This document shows, piece by piece, positions 4,208-5,280 of a stretch of 5,280 bases of DNA; within the stretch, counting starts at the first letter, position 1; the number at the start of each line of letters is the position of its first letter. Source of the DNA: Deltaproteobacteria bacterium. Its GTDB lineage: Bacteria > Bdellovibrionota_C > UBA2361 > SZUA-149 > JADYYL01. Location: the NCBI GenBank assembly GCA_020853655.1, contig JADYYL010000385.1, positions 1-5,280 of the forward strand, written 5' to 3'. Position numbers and translations under genes: made by a program. The notes beneath the pieces are model-generated. The model ran no database searches. It was not told where the DNA came from and saw only the letters and a list, made by a program, of their open reading frames with translations.

Positions 4208-5280
4208 TTACCCTTCGAGGAGCCTCAGAACGAGAGATCCGCTGAGGTTCGCTTGAGCAAGCACTGCAGCCGAAGCGTTCTGGAGAATATTCGCGCGGAC
4301 TAACTCAGCGGAGTCGGTCGCAACATCAGTGTCGAGAATCCGTGATGCCGCCGCAGCGATGTTCTCGGTTCGAATCGTAAGATTCGAGATCGCACTTGAG
4401 ATACGGCTCATTGACGCACCGATGTTTCCGGCAGCGATATTCAGCTCGGAGAGATACTTATCGAGAGTGCTCTGGGCTGTTCGCGCGAGTGTGACCTGAC
4501 TCAGAGAGAATCCGGCGAGGGGGCGTATTCCCGAGGCGATACCAGCAGCGTATGAAAGCACGGTGTTCTGTGCGCGGTAGATGTCGTTCGTTCCATTGGT
4601 GTCGCCAGAGATAAGGTTGGTGGCACCTGACGCCCAAGCGACATACTGTCCGTCCGCGCTGATCTGGGGGCCGGTAGCCGCGGCGTTCGCGAATGTCCCG
4701 TTCGTATCCGTGCTCGCAATGCTTGTTGAGCCTGTGAGGAGATCGTGCACGAAGACCTCGTCCACGCCGTTTGTATCGCCCGAGACGAGATTGCTCGCGC
4801 TCGAGACGAAGGCGATAAACCGGCCGTCGGCGCTGAGCGTTCCGCGAAGACTCGCGCCATTTGCCTCCACTCCGCTTGAGTTCACGCTGACTCGCCGCGT
4901 GGTCCCCGTGAGCAGATCGCGAACGAAGATGTCGGTCACGCCGTTCGTGTCGCCAGAGACCAGGTTCGATGCGTCAGAATGGAACGTGACATACCGCCCA
5001 TCCCCGCTGATCGAGGGCCGAAGGGCTTGAGTTGTAGCTTGAGCGCCGCTGGAGCTCACGTTCACACGGGTCGTCGTCGCCGTCTGCATGTCGAACATGA
5101 ATATGTCATCCACGCCGTTTGTATCTCCGGCAACGAGATTTGTTGCCGATGAGCGGTACACAATGTAGCGCCCGTCTGCGCTAATTGCGGTGGATGCGCT
5201 CGCCGCACTTCCTTCGACACTCGACGAGCTGACGCTCGCGCGACGAGTCGTGTTCGTCAGTAGATCCGTGACAAAGATGT
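4208..5280 (-). CDS. Flagellin with WD40-like beta-propeller repeats fused to the flagellin C-terminal domain (5' partial)
   Basis: The frame is open from the TAA at 4210-4208 to the right edge, giving 356 visible residues with the N-terminus missing. GTG 5161 lies inside a repeat and is not the real start. Visible residues 1-243 are tandem PD40/TolB-type repeats: a 32-residue tail of one unit, three complete 58-residue units and a truncated fourth. Each unit runs S-A-D-G-R-Y-V-x-F, then ASNLVSGDTNGV.DIFVRDL.TG.T. Residues about 258-353 are a clear flagellin C-terminal domain: FSLSQVTLARTAQSTLDKYL, NIGASMSRISSAISNL, ENIAAAASRILDTDVATDSA, ELVRANILQ and AVLAQANL. In the family this part forms the C-terminal D1/D0 helices that polymerise inside the filament and mediate type III export. 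The propeller takes the position of the variable outer domain. The visible part has no cysteine, as is usual for exported flagellins. An N-terminal flagellin domain is expected beyond 5280. Since FlgL shares this fold, a junction or minor filament protein is an alternative. Confidence 0.92.
   Translation of the reverse strand, partial: IFVTDLLTNTTRRASVSSSSVEGSAASASTAISADGRYIVYRSSATNLVAGDTNGVDDIFMFDMQTATTTRVNVSSSGAQATTQALRPSISGDGRYVTFHSDASNLVSGDTNGVTDIFVRDLLTGTTRRVSVNSSGVEANGASLRGTLSADGRFIAFVSSASNLVSGDTNGVDEVFVHDLLTGSTSIASTDTNGTFANAAATGPQISADGQYVAWASGATNLISGDTNGTNDIYRAQNTVLSYAAGIASGIRPLAGFSLSQVTLARTAQSTLDKYLSELNIAAGNIGASMSRISSAISNLTIRTENIAAAASRILDTDVATDSAELVRANILQNASAAVLAQANLSGSLVLRLLEG
4211..4480 (-). 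other. Flagellin C-terminal domain coding segment (D1/D0 helices)
   Basis: This segment encodes the last 90 or so residues of the fusion protein. It has the family's order of motifs: an amphipathic helix with TLDKYLSELN, the NIGASMSRISSAISN helix, the ENIAAAASRILDTD turn, and the terminal ILQNASAAVLAQANL helix ending LVLRLLEG. It is the most reliable family assignment in the window and fixes the gene as part of the flagellin/FlgL superfamily. Confidence 0.93.
4550..5280 (-). repeat. Tandem 174-bp repeats encoding propeller blades
   Basis: Units begin at 5182, 5008, 4834 and 4660 (reading leftward) and are exactly 174 bp (58 codons) apart; the last is truncated near 4550. The tail of a further unit fills 5278-5183. 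The + strand marker CACGCCGTT/G recurs at 4763, 4937 and 5111, spaced exactly 174. Each unit encodes a GDTNG.xD[IVE][FY] loop whose Asp/Asn/Gly spacing resembles calcium-binding loops. Nucleotide identity is partial, so the copies are old rather than freshly duplicated. The array continues past the right edge. Confidence 0.9.

Noticed and set aside
4208..5161. Treating GTG 5161 as the true start of the flagellin-like gene (317 aa).
   Set aside because: The frame stays open to the window edge and the residues upstream continue the same 58-residue repeat, so the start lies outside the window.

Overview
The window looks like ordinary bacterial chromosome that is moderately GC-rich by eye. It carries four probable genes on the + strand (about 154-3571) and two on the - strand (3976 down to the right edge), converging near 3572-3622. 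A flagellin-type C-terminus shows a flagellated bacterium. A secreted beta-helix protein and a cysteine-rich exported protein suggest a Gram-negative with a large extracellular protein set. The Cys-rich domain and the propeller repeats resemble what I know from deltaproteobacterial/Myxococcota-like or Bdellovibrionota-like genomes, but this placement is weak. I see no rRNA, tRNA, transposase, integrase or CRISPR array.

Left third (1-1340): a GC-rich hairpin, a 104-aa protein of unknown function, a gap holding a 24-nt pure pyrimidine run and a TATAAA box, and then a helical, charged 196-aa protein of unknown function. That second gene is closed by a perfect 10-bp hairpin at 1309-1332. Middle (1341-3571): a small four-helix membrane protein, best started at GTG 1554 rather than at the longer ATG, is followed 101 bp later by a 472-aa exported right-handed beta-helix protein that probably binds or cleaves a polysaccharide.

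Right third, - strand: a 117-aa exported protein with ten cysteines after its signal peptide lies 231 bp downstream of the most striking gene. This is a flagellin, open at the right edge, whose C-terminal D0/D1 region is fused in frame to tandem 58-aa WD40-like (PD40/TolB-type) beta-propeller repeats. The repeats sit where the variable, surface-exposed flagellin domain would be.

The right half therefore encodes mostly surface and extracellular proteins. A filament displaying a beta-propeller beside a secreted polysaccharide-active beta-helix protein is the best candidate for something unusual. Whether these genes work together is inference, because they are on opposite strands and share no visible regulation.
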